Shown here: positions 41,407 to 49,360 of the stretch, one piece after another
Numbering within the stretch: position 1 is the stretch's first letter
How the letters are laid out: each line of letters begins with the position of its first letter
Origin: JAILEN01 sp036723975
GTDB taxonomy: Bacteria; Bacillota; Clostridia; Lachnospirales; Lachnospiraceae
Direction: 5' to 3'
Assembly: GCA_036723975.1 (NCBI GenBank)
Contig: DAIMGJ010000014.1
Location: forward strand, 1-63,317
Length of the DNA: 63,317 nucleotides
Position numbers and translations under genes: made by a program
The notes under the pieces: model-generated
The model's database searches: none
Told to the model about the DNA's origin: nothing
Seen by the model: only the letters and a program-made list of their open reading frames with translations

Positions 41407-41975
41407 CGCTTATTCTTCTTTGCCACACTGTATCCGAATTTACCCAGTTTTTCTCCCAAGGCAAAATACTCGCCGTGAGAATATGTGATAAGTTTTGCCG
41501 CACCCAAATCAAAGCGTCCCGTCTCATCCATATAGGTATCATCCACCGTAACGCTTACCACTTCTGCCACAAACATATCGTGACTGCCAAGTTCCAACAC
41601 CTGTGTAACTTTACATTCAATATTTACCGGGCTTTCCGCAATTCCGGGAGCACTTATCTTTTGGGAGGGAAGTTCGGTTAATCCCATTTCTTTAAACTTA
41701 TCAAACTCTCTTCCGCTTTTTACGCCGCACCAATCGCAGGCCTTTACCAAGTCCTCCGTTACAAGGTTTATTACAAACTCTCCGGATTCTATAATCAAAT
41801 GATGAGAATGTCGATCTTTTCTGACGGAAATCGATACCATAGCCGGAGAACTGCATACAGTTCCTGCCCATGCCACCGTAATAATATTTGGTCGTTCTTC
41901 TTTTGACTTACAGGAAATCATAACCGCCGGAAGTGGATATAACATATTTCCCGGGCGCCATACTTCTTTTGCCAT
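41403..41975 (-). CDS. Flavin reductase-like / flavoredoxin family protein
   Basis: A 190-residue FMN-binding split-barrel protein. The pattern VMISCKSKEERPNIITVAW, then CSSPAMVSISVRKDRHSHHL and GEFVINL is typical of the flavin reductase domain. Two later cysteines in DWCGVKSGRE and the IECKVTQ strand match flavoredoxins of anaerobes. Likely an FMN-dependent electron-transfer protein or reductase in the cytoplasm. It is translationally coupled to the HAD hydrolase gene. Confidence 0.9.
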   Translation of the reverse strand: MAKEVWRPGNMLYPLPAVMISCKSKEERPNIITVAWAGTVCSSPAMVSISVRKDRHSHHLIIESGEFVINLVTEDLVKACDWCGVKSGREFDKFKEMGLTELPSQKISAPGIAESPVNIECKVTQVLELGSHDMFVAEVVSVTVDDTYMDETGRFDLGAAKLITYSHGEYFALGEKLGKFGYSVAKKNKR

Positions 41976-42036
41976 ACAAACTCCTTATTTCAAAAAATCT
42001 TATCCTATCATCTCACATCAGGTCCGTTTCCACAAT

Positions 42037-42063
42037 AAAAAAGGCGGAGATTTTATCTCCGCC
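42037..42063 (-). terminator. Intrinsic terminator of the FliD-like gene
   Basis: GGCGGAGAT and ATCTCCGCC pair, followed on the minus strand by TTTTTT. Confidence 0.88.
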
Positions 42064-42079
42064 TAATACTTATCAGGTT

Positions 42080-42805
42080 TTACGTCCACTCGTTGTAAGA
42101 ATAATTCATGTAATTGGATAGACCTCCGTCTGCTCCGTAGGTACTGCTGTTTCTGGCAGCTGCGGAAGAAATCGCTGCTGCATTGGATGAAATCTGAGAA
42201 GAATAGGAATAGGATCCGTAAAATGCAGCTCGTAAATCCTTCTCCTCTGCTTTCTTTAAAGTAGTCTCATCCACAGACATCTTGCCTTCTTTATCAAAGG
42301 TCACGCCCACTTTCTCCAAAGCCTTTGCCATGGTATTGGACGCATTTTTCATATACTGGGTCTGATTGGTGATGCTCTTTGCACCAACTTTCTCATTCTG
42401 TGCAATCACATCATTGTAATCGGAAGCAAACTCTTTTACAGACTTTGCTAGGGCATCCGTATCAAGGGTGCCGTTTTTCTTTTTCCAAATATCACTGTTT
42501 TTAAGTGACTCAGCGGAAGTCTTTAACTCGTCTGCCGCAGACTTCATCTTTGTTGTCGCTGTAGATGCATTCAACTCTGTGCTCTTTTTATATGTCTTTG
42601 AAGAACTTTCTGCTCTCGAAGTCTTATCTGTCTTTGTGGTATCTGCCTTAGAAGCAGACTTTACCGGTGATTGCTGTGCATAATAAGACTTTAGCAGTTT
42701 TCCGTAGCTTCCGTTTCGGATTTGGTTATAATCAGCAAAATTAATGGAATTCATTCCACTGAAACTTGAATTGCCAAAAAATTTACTAATATCAATCCCT
42801 GCCAT
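42080..42805 (-). CDS. Orphan FliD-like / flagellar-cap-like protein
   Basis: From the ATG at 42805 (AAAGGAGG 4 nt before it; promoter 42874-42902) the protein has 241 residues. The middle is Lys/Thr/Ser-rich and low-complexity. The C-terminal part (GVTFDKEGKMSVDETTLKKA, then AAFYGSYSYSSQISSNAA) resembles the region of flagellar cap protein FliD that reads 'L-D-x-G-x-L-x-V-D-x-x-x-L'. There is no signal peptide, which fits substrates of a flagellar export system or a cytosolic protein. Such orphans are seen in Lachnospiraceae; the role is unknown. Confidence 0.7.
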   Translation of the reverse strand: MAGIDISKFFGNSSFSGMNSINFADYNQIRNGSYGKLLKSYYAQQSPVKSASKADTTKTDKTSRAESSSKTYKKSTELNASTATTKMKSAADELKTSAESLKNSDIWKKKNGTLDTDALAKSVKEFASDYNDVIAQNEKVGAKSITNQTQYMKNASNTMAKALEKVGVTFDKEGKMSVDETTLKKAEEKDLRAAFYGSYSYSSQISSNAAAISSAAARNSSTYGADGGLSNYMNYSYNEWT

Positions 42806-42873
42806 AAAGCCTCCTTTCTGCAAATACTTTAATCCCTCTATCTGCAAAAATAACAAACTATTTTGGTACAATA

Positions 42874-42902
42874 ATTATACTCTCTTTGAACTATTTTGTC
42901 CA
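42874..42902 (-). promoter_or_regulatory. Sigma-A promoter of the FliD-like gene
   Basis: On the minus strand, -35 TGGACA (42897-42902), 17-bp spacer and -10 TATAAT (42874-42879). The implied start near 42867 excludes the longer upstream reading of the gene. Confidence 0.8.
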
Positions 42903-42948
42903 TTATCGTTAAATTAAAGACAAAGAACCTATAGAACCATTCAAACGT

Positions 42949-43854
42949 CTATTCAAACGTACCTACCGCCCAGGTAATGGCTTCATCCCCGGAAGATAAA
43001 TCATAGAGTTTGGACGCATTTTCCGATGCTTTGTCCCAATCTCCAGCATCCGAAAATTTGGCAGCCTCAGACTGATAATGATAACCTGCTACGATGGTGG
43101 CATCATACTGGGTAAGAAGAAGATTACCATAATAAAAGGCATCTTCCATCTCCTGCTGAGATACACCAAATCCCGTGGCACCGTTAAACTCTGCACGTAA
43201 ATCAGAGGTAATATCCTCGTCTCCGCTTCCTGCTAACCCTTTATCCATCACCAAAGACAAGTGACCATCTTCGGAGATTTCAATTAAAGCAATACGATAA
43301 GTAATTCCATCCGCGTAGGTATAGGCATCTCCGCGAAACTCAATCATCAGCGCATTTGTAATATCCAAAAAAGAAACCGTGCCGGCACACACTCTGGCAT
43401 TGTCGCTCATAAAGATGGCATCATCCAAGGAAAGGACACTGATTCCTTCCACTTCGCCTTTTTCATCCAATCCGTAAGAAGCGATGTATAACTCGTTGGT
43501 ATCGTTCTCATAATCAATAGTGACAAGAGTTGCATCCCCGTTTGTTAAAAAGCAGCCCATGGATCCGTTTCTGCCCTTTACGCTTGTAGTGATTCCTTCC
43601 CCTTCCGCATAGGAAGCCAATACTTCAAATTCTTCTCCGGATAACATATCAAATCCCTTGGAAAAATCCTTTAAAGAAGTCTGTCCTGTAGTGGATTTTG
43701 TATCATCCTTTTTATCTTCTTCCTTTGCGCTCTGATTCGGTGATTCTGTTTGTTCTGAAGAAGCAGTGTCATTTTCTGCCTTCTTTTCGGAACAAGCTGC
43801 AAAAGAAAGTGTCATGGCAAGGGCCATTACGGTAATCAAAAGTTTCTTTTTCAT
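42949..43854 (-). CDS. Predicted lipoprotein of unknown function
   Basis: From the ATG at 43854 the 301-residue protein has a lipoprotein signal (MKKKLLITVMALAMTLS, then FAAC with the lipid-modified Cys) and an acidic, Ser/Glu/Lys linker of about 45 residues. The mature part has no recognised family; it is mixed alpha/beta with patterns such as GFDMLSGEEFEVLASYAEG and AEFNGATGFGVSQQEMEDAFYYG. The frame is open 15 codons further upstream, but the signal peptide fixes the start. It is probably anchored on the outer face of the membrane. Confidence 0.82.
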   Translation of the reverse strand: MKKKLLITVMALAMTLSFAACSEKKAENDTASSEQTESPNQSAKEEDKKDDTKSTTGQTSLKDFSKGFDMLSGEEFEVLASYAEGEGITTSVKGRNGSMGCFLTNGDATLVTIDYENDTNELYIASYGLDEKGEVEGISVLSLDDAIFMSDNARVCAGTVSFLDITNALMIEFRGDAYTYADGITYRIALIEISEDGHLSLVMDKGLAGSGDEDITSDLRAEFNGATGFGVSQQEMEDAFYYGNLLLTQYDATIVAGYHYQSEAAKFSDAGDWDKASENASKLYDLSSGDEAITWAVGTFE

Positions 43855-43918
43855 ATTTCCCAAAAACCTTTCTAAAAAGTCATACAAGTATTCTATCACA
43901 TCCCATTTCTTTTGCTAC

Positions 43919-43962
43919 AAAAAAAGAGACGGCTTTTGCAGTCACGCTGTAAAAGTCGTCTC
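43919..43962 (-). terminator. Intrinsic terminator of the DUF6440 operon
   Basis: GAGACGGCTTTTGCA pairs with TGTAAAAGTCGTCTC, followed on the minus strand by seven T residues. Confidence 0.88.
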
Positions 43963-43994
43963 CGATAGTGTGAGTTTGAATCACTATATTTTGT

Positions 43995-44177
43995 TTATCT
44001 GTTAAGTACAGGTGATACAACCGGCTTACCCTCCGCATCCAAAAGCGGAGTCAATCCTCCGGCATAACCGCTGACATGGAAGAGGTAATTTACACCTGTC
44101 TCCTTGTCTACCCAGATTTCTGTGGTGTTTACAGCACCCTGGCCATATACCTTTTCAAATCTTTCATTCTTTTTCAT
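43995..44177 (-). CDS. DUF6440-family small protein
   Basis: A 60-residue protein with the compact pattern RFEKVYGQGAVNTTEIWVDK, then TGVNYLFHVSGYAGGLTPLLD and GKPVV. This matches DUF6440, a small family of Firmicute and phage genomes with no assigned function. A strong AAAGGAGG site precedes the ATG. It is the third gene after the membrane protein and the XRE regulator. Confidence 0.85.
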   Translation of the reverse strand: MKKNERFEKVYGQGAVNTTEIWVDKETGVNYLFHVSGYAGGLTPLLDAEGKPVVSPVLNR

Positions 44178-44207
44178 AATATATTTCCTCCTTTGTTTTC
44201 ATGGGAA

Positions 44208-44402
44208 TTATTCTTCCCAAAACAGTTCATCTAATGTCTTGTTCAACACCTTGCAGATGGTAATGCAAAGGTTGATGGTGGGGTTATAATCCCCCTTTTC
44301 AATGGCGCTGATGGTCTGACGGGATACACCGCACTTCTTTGCAAGTTCATCCTGAGATAAATCCAGTCCGGCACGAGCAGCTTTTAATTTTAAATTCTTC
44401 AT
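44208..44402 (-). CDS. XRE-family transcriptional regulator
   Basis: A 64-residue helix-turn-helix protein made of one HTH_3 domain only: LSQDELAKKCGVSRQTISAIEKGDYNPT, then LDELFWEE. Such minimal regulators are common next to DUF2178/DUF6773-like membrane proteins in Firmicutes, and the gene lies 3 nt after the one at 44406-44936. It probably autoregulates the pair. Confidence 0.92.
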   Translation of the reverse strand: MKNLKLKAARAGLDLSQDELAKKCGVSRQTISAIEKGDYNPTINLCITICKVLNKTLDELFWEE

Positions 44403-44405
44403 ATG

Positions 44406-44936
44406 CTACTCCTCCTCTTCCTTTTTATCTACAACTTTTTTAATCAAAGAAGTAATTCCAAGTACAATAATCATTACCGTTGCGTACAAATTTACATATG
44501 GAAAATCTTCTGCTGAAAGCTGATTACCATAAGTTGCTACCTTAGCAAGCGGCAATACATTGATTACAAAAAGCACTGTAAAAACACCGATATAACGTCT
44601 TTTGTTATTATTCAATCCCCAGTATGCTTCCGTCCAAATGCCATGTACACATACAACGATGATTCCGATGAAAATTCCAAGAGAATGAATTGCATACATC
44701 GGCATGGAAGTAAGTTCATATCCACCAGCGTTTAAAACGGTAAGAAAACATTCCCAAATCACCAAGGTATAAAAACCATACATATAACTGCGACCCTTAA
44801 GAGCCTTTTGTCTCTCATCATATTCTGTTTTGATCTTTGAATCTTTATTTGCAAATTTATAAATGCAAACACATACTACAAGAACAAACGGTACAAAGAT
44901 TGCTAATCTTAATAAATCCAATGCTAATCCTTCCAT
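44406..44936 (-). CDS. Membrane protein paired with an XRE regulator (DUF2178/DUF6773-like)
   Basis: A 176-residue protein with about five helices. After the first helix comes the charged motif KTEYDERQKALKGRSYMYGF, which recurs in membrane proteins that accompany small XRE regulators. The C-terminus is acidic (KKEEEE). A strong promoter lies at 45044-45072. The function is unknown; in other genomes such pairs are thought to sense membrane stress, which is inference here. Confidence 0.78.
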   Translation of the reverse strand: MEGLALDLLRLAIFVPFVLVVCVCIYKFANKDSKIKTEYDERQKALKGRSYMYGFYTLVIWECFLTVLNAGGYELTSMPMYAIHSLGIFIGIIVVCVHGIWTEAYWGLNNNKRRYIGVFTVLFVINVLPLAKVATYGNQLSAEDFPYVNLYATVMIIVLGITSLIKKVVDKKEEEE

Positions 44937-45043
44937 AATTACTTATCCTCCAAAATCAATTACATAAATTAAAAACAATGAAATACTTATTACTAGTTAC
45001 TGCGCGCTTGGATAAAGAAAACGTCTTTCCTTCATCTGTGATT

Positions 45044-45072
45044 ATAATATCACCTATGTTACATTATGTCAA
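45044..45072 (-). promoter_or_regulatory. Sigma-A promoter of the membrane protein-XRE-DUF6440 operon
   Basis: On the minus strand, -35 TTGACA (45067-45072), 17-bp spacer and -10 TATTAT (45044-45049). Confidence 0.78.
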
Positions 45073-45124
45073 CTATATTTTACATTTTTCTTTTATGGAA
45101 TGATTTTTATATAGAAAATGCGAC

Positions 45125-45184
45125 AAAAAGAACGGTTTCAGCGACACCGATTCCATTAAAATCGATGCTGCAAAAACCGTTCTT
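45125..45184 (-). terminator. Terminator of the phosphorelay operon
   Basis: A long imperfect stem (AAGAACGGTTT with AAACCGTTCTT, inner GCTG/CAGC and CGAT/ATCG) lies 12 nt after the response-regulator stop and ends in a short T-run on the minus strand. Confidence 0.75.
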
Positions 45185-45196
45185 ATATCTTTTTTA

Positions 45197-45952
45197 TTAC
45201 ATTGTAAACTGTTCTACCGTCGTAAGAAGTTCGTCCTTGGTAACGGACTTTAAGATATAGCCCTCAGGATGCATAGTTACCACGCGCTCCACACTGGACT
45301 TGGTCTTAACCCCGGTTAAAAATACCACCGGAATCTTTGCCGTATCCTTATGAGAACGAAGCATTCCAAGAACCTGTGCGCCGTCTACCACCGGCATCTC
45401 ATAATCCAAGAGCACCAAATCCACCGGATTGGAAAGCAGGTATGAAATGGTCTGCATACCATCGTTTACCACATCTACTGTATATTCCTCGGATAACCAC
45501 TCCTGTACCATCTTTGCATAAAGCGGGTCATCATCCACAATCAGAATCTTCTTTTTTCGACCGATATCCGTAAGAATTTTTTGCTCATTGAAAATCTTTC
45601 GCTTCAAATCCCGCATCTCCACAGGTCGATATACCCATGGATAATCAATCATCTGCGGTATTTCAAATAGTATTTTGTCTTTTAAAGCCTCTGTACCGAT
45701 AATGATAATCCGTTTTCCATTTTCCGTAATCGTATCACAAACTTTAAGAATGTTTTTTAAATGGTCGCGATGATCAATAAAGTCATCCGCCAAATACAGC
45801 AAAAACAAATCTGCGGAAGATGTATAAGACCTAATCTCATCCAAATCGTCACCGATTAAGGCTACCTCATATCCCTCTTTTTGTAATTCCTTTTCAATTC
45901 CTCTTACTACAACAGAAAACTGATACGTCACGATACAAATCGTCTTGTTCAT
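45197..45952 (-). CDS. Response regulator with a degenerate and a normal receiver domain
   Basis: The protein has about 251 residues from the ATG at 45952, which follows GAGGTG. Residues 1-120 look like a receiver fold but lack the phosphate-accepting Asp (FLLYLADDFID). Residues about 130-251 are a normal receiver: KILIVDDDPLYAKM, the accepting Asp in LVLLDYEMP, Thr in VVFLTGV and Lys in YILKSVT. No DNA-binding or enzymatic output domain follows. It is the last gene of a phosphorelay operon and is likely phosphorylated by the HPt domain of the preceding kinase. Confidence 0.88.
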   Translation of the reverse strand: MNKTICIVTYQFSVVVRGIEKELQKEGYEVALIGDDLDEIRSYTSSADLFLLYLADDFIDHRDHLKNILKVCDTITENGKRIIIIGTEALKDKILFEIPQMIDYPWVYRPVEMRDLKRKIFNEQKILTDIGRKKKILIVDDDPLYAKMVQEWLSEEYTVDVVNDGMQTISYLLSNPVDLVLLDYEMPVVDGAQVLGMLRSHKDTAKIPVVFLTGVKTKSSVERVVTMHPEGYILKSVTKDELLTTVEQFTM

Positions 45953-45967
45953 ATTCACTCGCACCTC

Positions 45968-48900
45968 TTAGGATTTTATTGCAGTTTCCTCCACAACTCT
46001 TATCATTCTATCATAATCTTTTGCATCAAAACACCTTTTTATTTCATTTATTGTGTTTTGATTTACTTCAGGCAAACTATATTCCTCCATTTCCTTTAAA
46101 ACACCATATATCATGGACTCATCTTTTTTCCTGGCTCCATCCAAAACCGCTTCCAATAAGCTTTCCATCAGAAAACCGTCAAAGGTGTTTTCTTCTTTCT
46201 TTGGCGTTTCCTTTGTGCCAAACTCATTTTCCAACATTGCTTTTAAAGCCATAAGATTGGACAAAAGCTCCTCATGATTTTGTTTGATATAAGAAATGTC
46301 CTTGTCTTTTCCGGCAAGTTCCAGTTTCTCGGCTTCTTTTGAAATAACCTTTGCACCGATAATATTGGCAGAACTCTTTAATGCATGTACCTTGATGGTA
46401 TAGTTCTCCCAATTCTCACTCTCAAAGTATCCGTTTAGTTCTTCCCACTTCTCCTCAACGGATTCGTAAAACAGGTTCAATACAGAGCGCAAAGAATCCT
46501 CGGAACCACTGTTTTTAAGTGCTTCCTCCCCATCTATGCCGGGAATGGTTTCATACCATTTTTTCTGATGCACAAACTCTTTGATGGGCTTCCTTGTCGG
46601 CAACGACTCTGCAAAATGTTCCTCTTCGGCATCGAAATATCTGGAATCATCTTTGTAGTTAAGCAAAGAGCTAAAATTGTACGGATGCTCCCCTTTTTCA
46701 ACATACATCACACCAATAGCTCCCGCACCGCAGTTTAAGGACATTACCGCTGAAGCCTTTACAAATATGACGTTACGGAAGGCATAGCATTCCAGAATCT
46801 TCTTTCGAATGGCAGCCAGCTCCTCCTGGCTTACATCCACATAGGATACAAAACACACATCCAAATCCGGATTTTTCTTCTTTGAAAGTGCATACTCCAC
46901 ATAACGGTCGTAACACTTATCCAGATTTCCGACACTCAGTCCTCCCACCGTCAATCTATCGTTTTTCATACGTAAAAACGGTCGAATATCCAAAGATTGC
47001 ATCAGCCCGCCGAGGCTTCGATTCATACGACCGCGTTTTACCAGATATTCCACATCATTGGTAACAAAACTGCATTGAATATGATCCCTTATACGATCCA
47101 ATTCCTCTATAATCTTTTCTACAGAAAAGCCCCTGGTAGACAAACGATAGGCATAAAGCACCATGATTCCCAGGGAGCTTGAGTTAAATCCGGAATTGTA
47201 AACCGTAACATTACCATACGCCTTTGCTGCTTCCACCGCATTTTTGTATTCGGCACTGATACTGCTTCCCATGGTAATATGAATCACCTGATGTGCCCTT
47301 CCCAAATGCTCCGCAAAAAACTCTTCAAGCTCCTCCTCAGAAGGTGGCTCGGATTCAAATACAACGCCATCTCTCATATAACGAACCAGCTCGTCAGAGC
47401 AAGCCTCGTAGCCGTCGTAGAATATTTTTCCGTTTACCAAAACCCGATAAAAAATTACATCAATATTGCATGCTTTTAAAACGGAATGCGGCATATCCGA
47501 CATACTTGATGTTGTAATAATCACCGGGATTTTTTTGCTGAATCCTCCCGTAGCATTTAATTCCTTACCCAGGGCATCCGATACGGATACATTGATAATC
47601 TTGCGCTCCGGTAAAAACCGCAAAAGTTTTTCCTCTAGCTGACGTCCTGTTACCGGCTTTAATAAATAGCCGTCAAAACCGCTGTTATTATATAACTCGA
47701 TACTGTCACTTCCCGCATTGGCGGTAAGAATAATCACAGGAACGGTTGTATTCAATCCTCCGGACTGATTTCGGATACGCCGCAAGCATTCGATACCATC
47801 CATTTCCGGCATTAAATGATCCATCAAAATCAAGTCATAGTGATTGCTATAAGTCTTCTTTAGCGCCTCTGCTCCGCTTAGCGCCGTATCGATGATCATT
47901 TCGCTTCCTACCAGAAGTTTGGTCTCCACTTCAAGATTCATCTCGTTGTCATCCACGATCAGAATACGGGCATTGGGAGCCATAAATCCTGCTTCGTATT
48001 TTTTCTCAATCTTTGTTCCGAGAGATCGAATATTGATATTGCCGACTTTTTCTTTTCCGGCTACCTTTTGATTCAGCATCACCACAAAAGTTGAGCCCAT
48101 GCTATATGTGGAATCCACCGTTACGGTTCCGCCCATGAGTTCCACCAGCTGTTTTACAATCGCAAGTCCCAGGCCCGTACCTTCGATTTTACGGTTTTTT
48201 TCCTCGTCTACTCGCTGAAACATATCAAACAAATATGGAATCGCATCCTGCTTAATACCAATTCCCGTATCCGCTACGGAAAACATCAAAGAAACCTGAC
48301 TGTTCTTTTCCTCTTCCAAAGAAACCCGTAGGGTAATGCTACCCTCTTTGGTGTACTTTACAGCGTTGTTTAAAATATTCACCAGCACCTGTTTGATTCG
48401 AACCTCATCACCGTAGAGTTCTGCAGGAATTGTGGGATCCATTTCCACAATAAGTTCCAGTCCCTTTTCCTCGATACGCAACCAAAACATATTTACAATT
48501 TCAGATATCATGGATGCAATATTGTAGTTTACCGGGATGATTTCCATCTTTCCCGCTTCAATCTTCGAGATATCTAAAATATCGTTTACCAAAGACAACA
48601 ACATGCGGCCGGCGCCCTGAATATTAGAGGCGTCTTTACGGATTTCCTCAGATGCGTCCTCCTGGCGAAGAATTAATTCGTTTAATCCCAAAATAGAATG
48701 GATGGGAGTACGAATCTCATGACTCATATTGGAAAAAAATCGGTTTTGGGAATTGTTTAGTTCTTCAAACTTTTTTGCTTCCTCTCTTGCCCTTTCGTTC
48801 TCCTTTACAAACAGCCACTCTTCAAACCACACCATGGCACAACATACCACCCCTACGATGATGATGGAAATCAGTGAATCAATATAAAACATAGCTCTGG

Positions 48901-49360
48901 TATGGGTGTATACCCGCTCCGGATGGAAGTAGCCGTCTAGGAACAATCCGCAGGCTTCCAAAGAAATAACCACCATCATAACAGGCTTCCACTTACCGCT
49001 CAGCACCAAACCGGTGTAAAGATAAGCAAAAATAATCCAAAGAACGCCTCCGCCGTAAAGTCCGCCCCCAAAGTAAAACACAACGGGAATTGTAACAAAA
49101 ACCAAAGCAATCACGTTAAAAATAATTGCAAAATTCGTCCGATTAAGCTTCACGGAAACCAGCGTAATCGTAGGTGTTAATACTACAATTAAAGAAAGCA
49201 TCACAATTTCCACGATACTCTCATGAAATACAATATCTCCTATCAGTGCACATAGAACCAAAAAATCGATAATCAGATTTAAGACGATAAATACCCGTTC
49301 CTTAAAATCTCTGGAGGGATCTTTGATTCGGTCTTTTACACGTTCAATAAAATCAGGCAT
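45968..49360 (-). CDS. Hybrid histidine kinase with receiver, DegV-like lipid-binding domain and HPt
   Basis: An 1130-residue protein in this order: about six membrane helices (22-180), HisKA with His214 (MSHEIRTP), HATPase with N-box Asn332 and the G1 box DTGIGIK, a receiver (Asp514 in LILMDHLMP), then residues about 610-890 that read as a DegV/FakB fatty-acid-binding domain (IPVIITTSSMSDMP, IHITMGSSISAEY, KRGRMNRSLGGLMQSLDIRP), a linker, and an HPt domain with His992 (VHALKSSANIIGA). DegV proteins bind long-chain fatty acids. I know of no described kinase with a DegV insertion. It overlaps the upstream kinase gene by 8 nt. Confidence 0.85.
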   Translation of the reverse strand: MPDFIERVKDRIKDPSRDFKERVFIVLNLIIDFLVLCALIGDIVFHESIVEIVMLSLIVVLTPTITLVSVKLNRTNFAIIFNVIALVFVTIPVVFYFGGGLYGGGVLWIIFAYLYTGLVLSGKWKPVMMVVISLEACGLFLDGYFHPERVYTHTRAMFYIDSLISIIIVGVVCCAMVWFEEWLFVKENERAREEAKKFEELNNSQNRFFSNMSHEIRTPIHSILGLNELILRQEDASEEIRKDASNIQGAGRMLLSLVNDILDISKIEAGKMEIIPVNYNIASMISEIVNMFWLRIEEKGLELIVEMDPTIPAELYGDEVRIKQVLVNILNNAVKYTKEGSITLRVSLEEEKNSQVSLMFSVADTGIGIKQDAIPYLFDMFQRVDEEKNRKIEGTGLGLAIVKQLVELMGGTVTVDSTYSMGSTFVVMLNQKVAGKEKVGNINIRSLGTKIEKKYEAGFMAPNARILIVDDNEMNLEVETKLLVGSEMIIDTALSGAEALKKTYSNHYDLILMDHLMPEMDGIECLRRIRNQSGGLNTTVPVIILTANAGSDSIELYNNSGFDGYLLKPVTGRQLEEKLLRFLPERKIINVSVSDALGKELNATGGFSKKIPVIITTSSMSDMPHSVLKACNIDVIFYRVLVNGKIFYDGYEACSDELVRYMRDGVVFESEPPSEEELEEFFAEHLGRAHQVIHITMGSSISAEYKNAVEAAKAYGNVTVYNSGFNSSSLGIMVLYAYRLSTRGFSVEKIIEELDRIRDHIQCSFVTNDVEYLVKRGRMNRSLGGLMQSLDIRPFLRMKNDRLTVGGLSVGNLDKCYDRYVEYALSKKKNPDLDVCFVSYVDVSQEELAAIRKKILECYAFRNVIFVKASAVMSLNCGAGAIGVMYVEKGEHPYNFSSLLNYKDDSRYFDAEEEHFAESLPTRKPIKEFVHQKKWYETIPGIDGEEALKNSGSEDSLRSVLNLFYESVEEKWEELNGYFESENWENYTIKVHALKSSANIIGAKVISKEAEKLELAGKDKDISYIKQNHEELLSNLMALKAMLENEFGTKETPKKEENTFDGFLMESLLEAVLDGARKKDESMIYGVLKEMEEYSLPEVNQNTINEIKRCFDAKDYDRMIRVVEETAIKS

